This document shows, piece after piece, positions 15,930-28,500 of a stretch of DNA of 64,000 nt. Positions within the stretch are counted from its first letter, which is position 1; every line of letters begins with the position of its first letter. The position numbers were made by a program, and so were the translations under genes. The DNA is from Lanius collurio. Lineage: Eukaryota; Chordata; Aves; Passeriformes; Laniidae. The stretch spans positions 9,581,613 through 9,645,612 of the forward strand of contig JACBWW010000003.1 of assembly GCA_020086605.1 (NCBI GenBank). Reading direction: 5' to 3'. The notes beneath the pieces were generated by a model. It saw only the letters and a program-made list of their open reading frames with translations. It was not told the origin of the DNA and searched no databases.

Positions 15930-16318
15930 ATCCTGCCATGGCAATGAGTCACTGCCAGCACTGCCTGTCCCTGCCTACCCCTCAGGACCCTTCCACCTGC
16001 CCATGGCTCAGGACCTCCTCTCAGCCTCAGGGCCATCAGCTCCTGCCACAGCAGTGCCACAGCAGGTCTGGTCTCCAGCTGCCCACAGCCTGACCCTGCC
16101 TGGCCATGGACCCTGCCAACCAGGCCTACCTGCAGGTTCACATCCTGACCCTGCTTTGTCCCATTCCTGTCCCCAGGGAGGTGTCTTATGCCTGGGGCTA
16201 GAGATGCTCTTGCTTTCTCCCACCTGCCTGCTCCTGGTGAACCACATGGGTACCTCCCAGTCCTGGATCCTCCAGGCCTTGGGAGCCTTCAGCCCCTTCA
16301 GTGTCCTGCCATACTCTT
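15930..16318. other. GC-rich, CpG-free island of unknown origin
   Basis: About 390 bp of clearly GC-rich sequence in an AT-rich setting, rich in CCTGCC, CAGCC and CTCCCA words, with no CpG that I can find across the block. Open frames cross it on both strands (for example 15853-16326, +), but their composition is low in complexity and matches nothing I know. Total loss of CpG suggests a methylated, decayed insertion such as a retroelement piece or an old minisatellite. Confidence 0.6.
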
Positions 16319-17580
16319 CGATTTAGGAAAAATGCTAAAATAATTTCAGGTGTTTATATAATGCTTGTTTCAACCCACGCAGTACAAACCACTTTCCCAC
16401 CTCTGTTGCCAGCACTCGGCTACCCATATTTTTTCACTGGAAATTGCAGCTTGTTTCCTCAAGAAGAAACTTTGGAAGTGTTGGGTATCACATTAAACCG
16501 TCTGATGCATCTATCTGGGGCATGGCCTAATCTATTCACCAACATCAGAGAGAGGTCTTTTGTGCAGGAGGAGATGCAGCAAGGGAACAAGGTGTCTACA
16601 GTGAGTTATCTGCCATTAAAATGTGGGGAATTGGCAGGTACCCCAGGGATGAGGCTTTCCATGAGTGATTGGGCTTTATTCACTTGTATTGTTATTGTTT
16701 AGATTTTCTTATTTAGGGAAATGAGTTTTTTTTTTTTCCCCATGGAGTATTTCTTGGCTAAAATTTGCATTCATCCTTCCAGTATTTTGAACATTGTTTT
16801 ATTAATTTTGTGTGTCTTTTGAAGCAACTACTTGATTAATGTCAACTAACTTGAAACAGCTTTGCATTCAGTTATTATTCAGTTCATATGAGATTTATTT
16901 GCTTTTAATTGAAGCAAGTCAGGCCTAGGCACAGTGAATTGATATTTTTCTGTTCTCTACTGCTGAAATGTCACCATTCCTGTAATTGGATTTATATATA
17001 TTTTAAGGTCATTTGATCATCTTGCCAGACTGTATAGTATATCTTACTGGGTTAGGAACTCCATTTATCCAGTAATCCAATTCCTGAGATAATAACTTGT
17101 CTGTGTATTAAAGTGCATCTTTCAGGAAAAAAACATTATTATAATGATCTCTTCAGTAGGTGGCAGTGCTGGGATTAAAACTGTTGTTGCTTGACTAATA
17201 TGCAAATTTCTGTGCCTGTTGGGATTTAGGTCTAAAAAGGTTTTTAGTGCATTCTCATCTTTAAATTTGGGCTCTAGATTGCTTGGAATGCTGAAACTGT
17301 GGAGAGATTTCTTTCTGCTGGCTGAGAAAGTATAGAAAAATAGATCAAGTACTACAAGTGCCGTCAGTTGGCTCCAGAGATATGCATGAACAAGCTGAAG
17401 CCATGGCAAACACGTACCTCTAAAGCTCCAAAAGTGATAGTTTCTCCACTGCACATGACATAATCCATTTCAATTGCTCTCGGTAAAATGGTGTTGCTAG
17501 ACAAGATGTTGTAGAGTCTGAATAAGCAAATACTCAGAAATTTGAATCTCTATTCAGATTTTAATTTTACATTTTATAAA

Positions 17581-17628
17581 CTTTATCAGAATCACTGTGG
17601 TATCCTTTATCAGAATCACTGTGGTATC
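17581..17628. repeat. Exact 24-bp tandem duplication
   Basis: The 24-bp unit beginning CTTTATCAGAATCACTG occurs twice head to tail (17581-17604, 17605-17628) without a mismatch. A degraded partial third copy (CATTGTGGTGTCC) follows. Confidence 0.95.
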
Positions 17629-20218
17629 CTCACATTGTGGTGTCCTGTGGACTTCTCTATAGATGGCACCATAAAGGACTCCATTACTGGGCTCTTGTGA
17701 CTTCATAATCCATTCCTTAAATTATGATGAACATTTTTCTATGATGATAAAATATACAAATTAAGAAGTTCTGATTCCTGATGTGGTTTAAAATAGAGAT
17801 TTTTGTGGCAACATAAAGGTTTTTACAAACAGTATAATTTCTCAGAAAGTGTTTTGTCAGGAATCACTTTAAAGGTCATACATCTTAATGACACACATTA
17901 GGTAGTCCATGTGGAATACTGCTCAGGAATACACAATAAATAGCAGCAATTCCCCATATCACTGGGGCTTTGAGAGAGAAGGAAGACTTCTCTTGGATTA
18001 GAGTTGGACTGCACCTATGCGGACAACAAAGGATGGTTTATTGTGGCAATTAAAATGTGTGGTGGCTGCATATCATTGTTTGTCCATTGGGAAAGCAGGA
18101 TAGAGAGGAATCTCACAGCTACATGGAAAGCAGTGCTGAATAATGTATTCCAGATCACACACTGGAAGTAGTGATATTAAATCTACAAGCAGCTAGGAAT
18201 TCTCAGTTACCTTGGTGCTGATGACTTGTATAGACTGAGTACTTCAGGGAGGCTACGGAGACAGCGCCTATGGAGAAAGCACTTTCTCTTTAAACACAGA
18301 CCCAAAGAAGAGGAATTTGGTAATTTTCATTAATAGTAAAATGTCTGTGGGTGATCTGGATTGATCCTGTCCAATGGGAAAAGGATATATTTATCACAAC
18401 AAATGGAAAAAGAACAAAACAAGAAAAACACCTGCTAGCATTTTTCAACAGTAAGAAAGTGGAATTTACTTCTTCTAGATGAGTAAAAGTCAGATAACTA
18501 GTGATTTCTTTTGACAGAAAATGAAAAAAATATTTTATAATTAAAAAGAATAAAACAATATTGACATTTAGAGTGGATAATTTTCAAAAAAATCTGAAAA
18601 AAATATACTACTTGTAGTTAAAGAATTTCCAAAGAGAACTGAAATATGTTCAATGACAATGAAGTTTAGGAAAAGTTTAGAAATGTTTAGAAAAAGTATA
18701 TTTGGGAGTAAGTGAAATCTGTGTTTTGAAAATGTTGAACCTAAATAGGAAAAAGGACCCCAATTTCTGTTTAGGAAGACTTAAAGACCTAAGACCCTCC
18801 AATATGCTCCAAACTCCTGGGTGTACTACAGAAGTGACTTTCTTGCACCCAGGGTGTCAGGAGTCCAGTCCCCAGAATCAATAAACCAGTTTATAAAATA
18901 TCTATGGCACTGTGGTGTCTCCTAGACCGCTAAGTCCAGACATATTTCAGATTTCACAACAAGGACACAGTAACCATTTTTATGAAACTAAGTCAGTGTT
19001 TCAGTTTGTGCAGAGTAGCTGCATTGGCTTACACTGGCACAGAATCCGTTTTGTTTTACCTGAGATTTTACTGTCAGAAACTAAACACAAAAATATGAGT
19101 GTGATATGACTTACTGTTTATAATTAGTAAATAGATATACAGAAAATCACTTTTTATATAGCGAGAGAAGAAAAGTGTACCACTACCTTTTACTGCATTT
19201 GACTGTATTCACTATGTACAAGGTTCATAATTAATCTTTCTGAAAATTATTCCAAACTATGTAGTCTCATACCTTAATTAGTCTAAGGAGTTTCCTTCTA
19301 GCTTACTGGAAGATATATTAAAGTAATGGAAACAAGGTAATTTACTATCTACTTTTTACTCACATTCTGCAAACAACTGTTCAAACCACAAAGCAATGGA
19401 AGAGAAAACTTGCAGGAAATATGCTAACCTTTCCTAAGACAAGAGATGTCACTTTGAACCCAAAAGGTATTAGAATTCTCTCAAAAGAAAAAAAAAAAAA
19501 ATAGCCTTCTAAATCCTATTTGTAAAATGAAAAGTAGTTGCTGAAAGAGTTTTCATTGGCTGGAACAAAGTCTTGTTCTCTTCAATATAAGTAGTGATTT
19601 CAGATCTGCTGCTACATAGGTCAGCTGCCTACTGCTCCAGCAGACTAAAGAGTAAGAAGAAAAACCCGATGCTTTTTAAGCTCTTGAATTTTTACTGTGT
19701 CATGCAGTGAGGAGATAAGTTTTGCCTTCTAGCAAGAGTATGTCTCTCTTAACTCATGGATGACCCGAGGTCTTTAGAGACATAGATACCATTGATAGCA
19801 TCTCTGCAGAATTCCTTAAACAACTTGTCCTAATGGCAACTCCGCCTCCCCAGAAGCCATTGGCCACAGTGATTCTACCCAGCTCCGTTCTCAAGGGCCT
19901 CCTGAAACCAGAGGAAATGAGCCTATGCACATGAACGCTGAGTCTGTCAATGTCAACTTAGCAGCAGGAAAACCCCGTGGATTTTCAAGTTTCTGGGGGA
20001 AAAAAAGTCTCTCTTTTCCTGAATAGGCACATATTTGTATGGAAAATCTTCAAACACAGTTTTATTCTCTTTTTCGCCCTACTTCATTAAGTAGATCATT
20101 GTCAAAGGGGACCAAAAGAGAAATCTTTGAATTGAGCATTTGCTTGAAAAGATTGAGAGTTATTTCAAAGATTCTTTTTCCGTATGGCTTTGTCTTTTTT
20201 GGAATTAAAAGTTCTTTT

Positions 20219-20242
20219 AAACTTTCTTTCAAACTTTCTTTC
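20219..20242. repeat. 12-bp tandem duplication AAACTTTCTTTC x2
   Basis: Two exact copies, head to tail. Confidence 0.95.
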
Positions 20243-21066
20243 CTATCTTCCTACTAAGAGAATGTGCCAAAAGAATGATGTTTTTTATTGAATTCACAAT
20301 CCCACAGGCACCTGTGTCTATTTTGATCTGAGTTGTATTCCTAAATAACAATAATGAAATGTCTAAGATCTTTATTTCCTGGTGTTTAGTTTCATAAATT
20401 CAAAAGGGTAATGTTTTACTCTCTTAGGAAGTTTTTACTCTCAAACAGTCTCAAGCTAGTCAGTGCAGTTTTATAAGTCAAATGCCAAAACCACTTTAAC
20501 AAAAATATGTGATATATTCCTTGCCTAAAGGAACTGCATTATTTTAAAACCATAATTGTATCATAGAATGATATTGCTTGTTGTGCTGTTTGGGAGTGAC
20601 CTGGGGGCAGACTAGGAGCTGAAATCTCAGCTGAAACTATTTTACTCTGTGAAATTCTCTGAAGTAAATCCACACAGGTAATGTGGAGCGAGTAGCTCTG
20701 CAGACTACTGAAGCCTTTATAACTCAAGGATGCTTAAGTTCCATGCCATCTCTGCTAAAACATCTTAAATGAAAGAATTGCATTGCTGTGCAAGGGTCCT
20801 TTTAAAAGTAATATCTATAACAGTCACAAAGACATTGATTTTCCTAATTATTTTTATATTTTGCTACTAACCAGCTTTTAAAGAAAAAACCTAAGGCAAC
20901 AAAACAAACCACAACAGAACGTAAGATTGAGTATGCCTTGCTGAAAATTTAATCTGTCTCATGAAGCCTAATTCTCATGCCTGATACACTTATTGAAAGC
21001 AATGGTGGGAGTGGTTTCTGTAGTTTACTCCAATGTTTAGGGTAATATGTGAATATAGGTAAGAGA

Positions 21067-21086
21067 TTTTTTTTTTTTTTTTTTTT
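21067..21086. repeat. T20 homopolymer
   Basis: Uninterrupted T run. Confidence 0.95.
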
Positions 21087-22539
21087 GATGATGACATTTT
21101 AAACTAATAGCATACAGTGTAAAATGTTACCTGGCAGAGGTAACCCACATTGATAACTGTATGAAGCAGACTGTAGCAGGAAGGATTTTGTCTTGGGGGC
21201 AGGGGGCTGAAGGTCAGGCACACTTGCTCATTTGTGGTGTCAGCTGGGGTAAATTAAATGAAGTTCATTTCACGTAGAGCCTCTTCAGAAGTAAATTTTA
21301 GGAGAGAAACTGAAATTTGTTGTGTCTTTTGTTGTGTTTTGAATGGCATTTTGGATTAGGTAGATACAGCAAAAAATGACTGTGATCATAGTCTGTTTGA
21401 GGAACTAGTTTTGATCTGTTGTTTACTTTATTCTTGCTTGTGTCTGGAAATGCATTTGTGGCTGAGAACTTACCCTACAAGAGAAATAGGGTTCACTCTT
21501 TCTTAAGCTGTGGCAGCCAAATTTTGGGACATGCACTGTCACAGGAAGATGCTAGAAACAAATCTTACAAGAAAAAATGTTGGAAATTACAAACATGATA
21601 ATTAACATAGCGAAAGAGGACATTGTCCTTTCTGATTGCTTGACTTCATTAAATCTCATATATTGTGTAACATACAGATGAGGTACACTGCAGAGAACAG
21701 AAAGAATGTTCTTCAATGATATCAGTAAGGGTTCTCAGAAAACTTTTGCTGTGTCGATGGTCTGGTTCTGCAGGCTTTTGGGCAACACTAAAAATCAAAA
21801 TGCAGATATACAGACATAGATACTTCTTCTTTTGGCTCTTAAATACCCAAATCTCAACATTAACCTAAATGTACATCATCTCTCTGCAGAACCTGCATGA
21901 GCTACACAGCCTTTGAACTGAATATTAAAACAACAGAGCATACTATTTCATGTAGGAATAGATAACAGCTAACAGCTAGCAGTTCTAATTTCAAGATGAG
22001 ATTGGTACTGCCTTTATTCTATGCCAGGATGCTAGTGTGAACTTGTGTCAGCTGTGAAATATGTAGTCCTTCATAAAGAGGAAAAACCCAAGACAGTTAA
22101 AAGATAATATACACAGGGAGAGTGCATGTCCTAAAGCAGCAAATGATAAGAACATAAGTTACTTGACACCTATTGTCAAAAAGCAGCATAGATATAATTT
22201 TTAACAATATCTGGAAATATTTACCAATTTCTATTTTTGTTAAATTGTACTGCGTTGTTGAATTTGGTTGTGGTGATGTTATCCTGCTTGTTAGCTGCAG
22301 TTCAGTAGATCATCAAAATGTGCCACTGTCAAATCCAAAAGGTCAAATAGCAAAAAGGTGTTGTCAGCAGCTGCAATTTTTTTTCACTTGATCGATAAGC
22401 TGTAGGTAATAGAGTTCTCATATCTGAAAGGCATGCAGAGCACAGTCATAAGAATACATAATACCTGTTTTTGTTACTGAGATACCAGCATTTGTTCTTA
22501 AATGCACCAGAACACTAGAAAAGATGACAATATACATTT

Positions 22540-25500
22540 GTGAATACATGCAGGAGCCTGCTCTGAGCTGCTGGCCAGTAATGAGTTAAGGCTGTTCTCA
22601 GCTAGCAGGATTGCAGCTGTGAATAGTTAAATAATGAAGCTGTGGGGAAGACCCAATGAAAAAGCCAGACAAAAGGTTATAAGTCTGAATAAATGCCTCC
22701 TTGACAGTCAGTAGAAAAAAAGAATGATATTAAAAAAATAAAACTAAAAACCCCCAAAATTTGAATAGACTTGAAATTGATATGAGAATGTTAATGCTGT
22801 GTGGCTTTTTTTTTAAGAAATTGTTTTGCATGCTGCAGTTAGAAGCAGGGGAAGGTAAGAATTTTGATATTTGTAATGATAGTTTCCTATGCAAGTACTT
22901 ACAATAATTGCAGTCTTAAAAAGGTGATTTACTGTATTCTGCCTGCTTCATTTTTTCCAAATGCTTTTTAATAGTCAGAAAATTAAAAAGTGAATGGACA
23001 AGGAATTTCTCTTCTTTGTATTTGATGTTTTTTTAAACAAAACACCAGTTTTGATGTTTTCAAAATATTTGGCATAATTAGAACTGTTTTCAAATGCTAG
23101 TTAGCCAGTGTTAATTTTGTAAACTGTTTCCTTTCCTTAAGGACATAAGTTTATCTTCCTGAATGATGAATTAGTCTGCCTATATTAGATTCAGAACTAA
23201 AGATATGTTCATAAAAGTCTCATTACCCATGAGGGTATATTCCCTAAAAGAATATTTTGACATAATGCTGGCACAAAATAATGCGTATGCTGGAAAAAAT
23301 GTATAGAGCTTGGTGCTCTATTGCTAAGAAAAATAAAATGGGAATCTAAGCCACTGCCTAACTACCTCCAGTTCTGAAAATAATCCCTGGTGTCCTTATA
23401 TAGAGTAGTATACTGCATATACTGTATACTGGTAGTGGTGAGCAATAAGGAAATGTAAGAGAAAATCATAGTACACCCAGAAAAATAGTGTCAGAGTGAT
23501 TCAAAGGGTCTACTAGCAATCTTATCAGCATTACTAACATGAGAAACCACTGGATCACAGTCTGGGAATATTTGTTAGCATCTGGGCCTTGCCAAGGCAA
23601 GAGTAGAACACAGAGAGATTAATCTTTACCTTCTTATTCTATAATAAGTTCATAAAGCATCCCTAACATGCTGCATGCAACATTCTTTACTTGGCACCTC
23701 TTCTATGCCTGAAGCAGAATTCAGAAATTAAGATTAAACAGAGGTTTCTATTTCTTAACTATGGGATTGATGACCAAAATCTTCAGCTCTGGGGTTAGTA
23801 GTATGAGCTGATTTTCAGCTCCATGCAGAAATAAAAACTAGTCATGGATCATTTATAGCTCCTGGTGGTCTGGTTTCTCTCAGAAATGTGAACTAGAGGA
23901 GACCTGTGATCCAGAGAAACAGATAATCTGTCTGATAGCAGGGATTAGGATTTAAGAGTGTTCTGTGGAACATGTTTATTTCTGTCTAGTCTGAATTCTA
24001 GATTCTATGCCTTCTTACATGCTTTAAAGAAAATCACATTGTTGCTTACTCTGACCCTGCTGTGCTGTATGATCTCATTGAACCTACTTTGTAGAGTTGG
24101 AGAAGGGAATTTTTGCCCATGTGTATGCATGTTCTTTCTTGGAACTTGTCAGCTTTTTTTCAGTAACTTTAAGCATTTGTGTGTATGTGCAGAATCACTG
24201 CACATTTGTCTTTAGAGAGCTGGCACAGCTTCTAACTGACAGGTGGCACATGCTCAGTTCTATGTTTTCTTGTTTGTAACATGCTGAATCTAAGATTCCC
24301 TTTTGAGGGGGTGTTTAGTGTTTGGGAATGGTTTATCTTGGGTTGTATGCTGTTTCTTATTAATAGTTGTTGATTCTATTATAGCCTGCATTTTAGAGTT
24401 CCAGGAACACAAGACTGGAACACATGAATGAAGAATAGTTCCTGCTTCGGAAAAAAGCTAAGTGCTGGAAACTTGTCTGCGTTCACTTGCTCTGAGAGGA
24501 TGTGCAAACCTGATACTTTACTCAAAGGTACCTACTTCTGCATTTAGGAATAAACATAGATTTATGCCCTCTCTTGACATCTGGTTTCCTTTTTTTCTAC
24601 ATTAAAACTTGGCTTCATGAAGCACTCTGAAGAGTACTTGTCCTCTGCATTCCTTCTTTTGTCCATTCCCAGTTGTGTTAGTAACAGAAAACATGTCAGA
24701 TAAGTCCTCCCCACCAACGTGGCCATATCCCCTTTTTTCTACTCTTTTGAAAACTCCGAACATGACAAGGGAAGTTTATAAAGCAGTTTAGGCATCCTGA
24801 TAACTTACAGGAAGAACAACTGCTATCTCTAAGACAGGTGTAGAAAAGTCAGGCTAACACTCTATAAATCCATTTAAGTACCATACATGCAATAAAAAAA
24901 AAAAAAAAAGCTCTGATGTGTCTCAGACTGCCATTTAATATGTCTGTGAAATACACAGAAAAGCCCAATATATCCCCTGGTGCCTTATCAAGATAAATAA
25001 TAAGATTTTTCAAAAGTATGTTCAAATTAATTAGAGACTACTAAAATATTTCTAGAAATAATATGCTAGTAAAGCAAGCTATAAGTTTTTCACTTATGAG
25101 TGCTACCAAACACTTCAAACTTAAACTAAACTCTCAAGAAAAAATATAAAGTCTTGTTAGATATAAAAAGTTGTGGGGATATAGAAACTTGTGGGCTTTA
25201 TGTAATACTCTGGGAATTCCATTGTTTGTGATTTAAAAATTCTTATAGCTTCAAGTATCATAGGTACTGGAGAGCTTTCTGTTCTTGTGATACTTTTTAC
25301 TAGCAAGACTTTCCAAGTGCACCTGTCATTTTAAACAAAGCAGTATCATAACAGATAGCAGTTGTGATGCATTTAATGCCTGAGTATATCACTACTGCAT
25401 GAAACACTGGTCAGTGGTTCAAAACAGAGAGCTGATGCAACTGATGGTGCACCTTGTTAGACTGGAATAGAATAGGTGTTTTAATGGTAACTAGTGTGAG

Positions 25501-28500
25501 CAGCTCACAGTGCCACTTCAAGGGCATTCAATACTGCTGGAATAATATTAACATATATTCCTCTTGAGGGGAGAAATGGAGTAAAAATAATTGTTCATAA
25601 ATCAGGGTGTTTTTTCCATTTATCTTAAAATTTTTGTGAATTGGAAAGACTGTTTCTATGACTACCATTTCTGCATGTATTTGATTACATTGTATTGTAA
25701 TTTATGGAACAAAAATGCAAACCCCACCAGCAGTATTTGAATTAGAATGTAGCAGGTTTATAGCTTTGTTTGGCCTCAGGCACAAGTAATAAAATCCTAG
25801 CTTTAAGTACCATTGGGGTTTGTGGAATGAAGACATCTGCATTATTGTAATAAAGTGTTCCTTGGTGTAATAAATATAACTGACAGAAGTGCATGACTTC
25901 CTTTATGAAAAATATGTTGATAACAATATAGTCTTTAAATACTGAAGAAAGTGACTATTAAAATTTTATGTTTCCAGTTAGAGACATCTGTTGAGCATTT
26001 AGGTGGTATTATCAGTTTACTGCTGGGTGTGCTTAATAAGACTTTTAGTTTACAATTAAATTGAGAAATATTGATGAAAGAAGTTATTAACCTTCTGCTG
26101 ATGAATGTTTTTTAACAGTTAACATTTTAATTTTTCAATAGATATTTATGAATACAAGGAGATGGATTGGATCATAAGGAGTTTCTTTTGCCTTCTCCAG
26201 AAAGCTCTAGGGGAATTTACATTTACAGTTTGATTAAAATCAACTTCACTGTCAAAAATTCTTTTCAAAAATGGGCATAATACCATGGATGCTTTAGTTC
26301 TTATTTATTTTACCAAGATGTCCACTCAATCTCCATTCATGTGTCATCAACTATTCATTATACATATGGTTTAGATGCACTGGTTAACCAAAATAGTTCC
26401 CAAAGCAGGGTAAAACGTATCCCAGCTGGGCTATTGTTTCTGTTTGAGACATGCTATTGTCTTTTCCAGCTGATGTCCCTGTCAAAAGCTTGGTGTAATT
26501 CACTTCACTCACCGTTGATTATTTAGATGTATATAGATAGACCTCTTTCTTTACTGAGTAGATGATTTTTTTCTTTTTTAAAACATGGTTGGTAGAGGAG
26601 GAGAGAATTTTATGTACAAAGGATTTAATCTCTTCAATCTTGTTTACCCTATATTAGATAGAAGATGCTGAATCAGTTTGCACAAGTTAATCCACCTCCA
26701 ATATTATATTGTTCAGATGGCAACTGTGTCACTATTCAAAGGATTCAAAAATTTGTCTTTGTAGCCTTTCTGCACGACTTTAAAGGGACCTATTTTTTTT
26801 TTTTTTTTCTGAATCCAGTGGACAGCCAATCTGTTTTATTTACACATTCCACTTTTTAAAACTAGTGTGGCTTATTACCTCAACACTTAAAAAGCAAAGT
26901 AAAACTCTACTGTAAACTCATCAGGATATTTAATTAAACTTTGGAGTTTTAAAGAACAAGATATTAATTTTCAAAATGTAGTTCATTAATTAAATCAGTA
27001 ATATATTTTCATTGTAATATATTACTTGGAATAAACTTTCACATACTTTGGTCAAAAATCTAGCTCTTCATGTTTGCAAACTTTTCTAAGCCTTTATATG
27101 TTACAGATAGTTTTGCATACAGCATCTCCCTAGATTTTGTTGTGCTGAAGCTCCCACTTGAATGCTTGATCTTTTGTAGTCATAAGCTTTGGCTGCCAGA
27201 ACAACAAACATTTCTGATCTCTGACTGACAGGTTCCCACGATGATAACAGGAATGTTTTTCTATCTTTTTAACTCTAATGCATTGAAATTTCCTTCCTCA
27301 TTCTGTTGTTATTCAGCCAATCCATTTCCATCTTTTCTTGCTCTTTTCCATGCTTTCCTTCTGTTTTTTTTTCTTTTCCCTTTTTTTTTTTGTCCCCTTC
27401 TCTTTCTACTGTCTCAGTATCTCTTTGTGACACTGCAAAGACTTCACAGATGAAAGGCTTCATCTTTGCACTGTCACAAAATTGTGAGTGTCAAACACTG
27501 CATATTATTACCAAACCAGAGTCTTCAACCCTAAATAAAAAGAGGCACCAGACTTAGAGCTATTGTAAATGGGAGAAAAAAATAATAGATTATCTCAAAA
27601 GCCATAATTAAAACCTCAGTATTCTTGAGGATGCTCTTTCCTCCTAGACAGAACAAATTGTGCTTCTGGTTTCTAAATTGTTTTTACTTATGTCTGACCA
27701 TGTCCTTACTTTTGCTGTTTCTGACCCCCTGTGGGTGGAAGGTTCTTCTAATGTTCTTTGCCAGTGGAAAAGCACATGTATGCTGGCCTTTATCTTGTCT
27801 GAGCACTTCTAATTGGCATATTTTTTATTTGTAAACAGAAATATATGAAAAAGGTAGCTTTTAGGCTTGCTGAAACCTTTTGGAAGTTTGAAGATTTTTC
27901 TTTTTCTCCCAAATAAACAAATCTTTTCTTTGTTTCTATTTTCTTCTCCTTTATTTTTATTTCTGGTCATGGCATCACTTTCTTTGAAACAGAACTTAGA
28001 AAAAGCTCATCTGCTTGCAGGGAAATATTATTGTGGGGTTATGATTGAATTTTTACATAATCAAGATTATTACTAGGTGACTAATAAAGAGTATTTAAGA
28101 AAACTGTTCTTCAGTGATGATTCAAGGGAATACCTGAATAATACTTTACATTTTTATATTGAAATTCATTATGAAGTCTCCCCGTGTTGCATATGAATTG
28201 TATAATCTTTGAATGGTCAAGAGAGGTTGGCATTAGTATTGTAATTTTGCAGTGAACCAAGGCTAACTAAGTCTAAATTACTTTCTCAAGTTAATGCTAA
28301 AGTTCAGGAAAAAGTGAGAATAGAATGCTAGTGAACTTAAAATTATATCTAACCCGGTGGGTGCCCTCAAATTGGAAAAGTTATTACTTAAGCTTTAATA
28401 ATAATATCATTATATGAAACATGAGAGAACAAATCTAAGCTCTCAGGTCAGTTACAAAGTAAAGCACATCTCACTAAATGACTGTGGACAGTAAGCCAAC

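Larger units (their letters stand above)
16319..22539. other. Intergenic, no gene recognised
   Basis: AT-rich sequence with short tandem duplications (17581-17628, 20219-20242), a T20 run at 21067-21086 and a moderately GC-rich patch near 19780-19990. No coherent exon is visible. Confidence 0.55.

Noticed and set aside
15853..16326. 157-codon + frame and overlapping minus frames
   Set aside because: They exist because the GC-rich, CpG-free island lacks stop codons in several frames. The Pro/Ser/Leu-rich product resembles no protein family I know.
17122..17454. 110-codon minus-strand frame
   Set aside because: Composition is like chance frames in AT-rich DNA, with no domain, no splice context and no start context of note.
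19780..19990. GC-richer patch that might be an exon
   Set aside because: No open frame with splice sites on either strand. At most an unexamined conserved element.
22545..22705. LTR-like patch with GGTTATAAG followed by AATAAA
   Set aside because: Too short, with no TG/CA ends, no target duplication and no family blocks that I can name.
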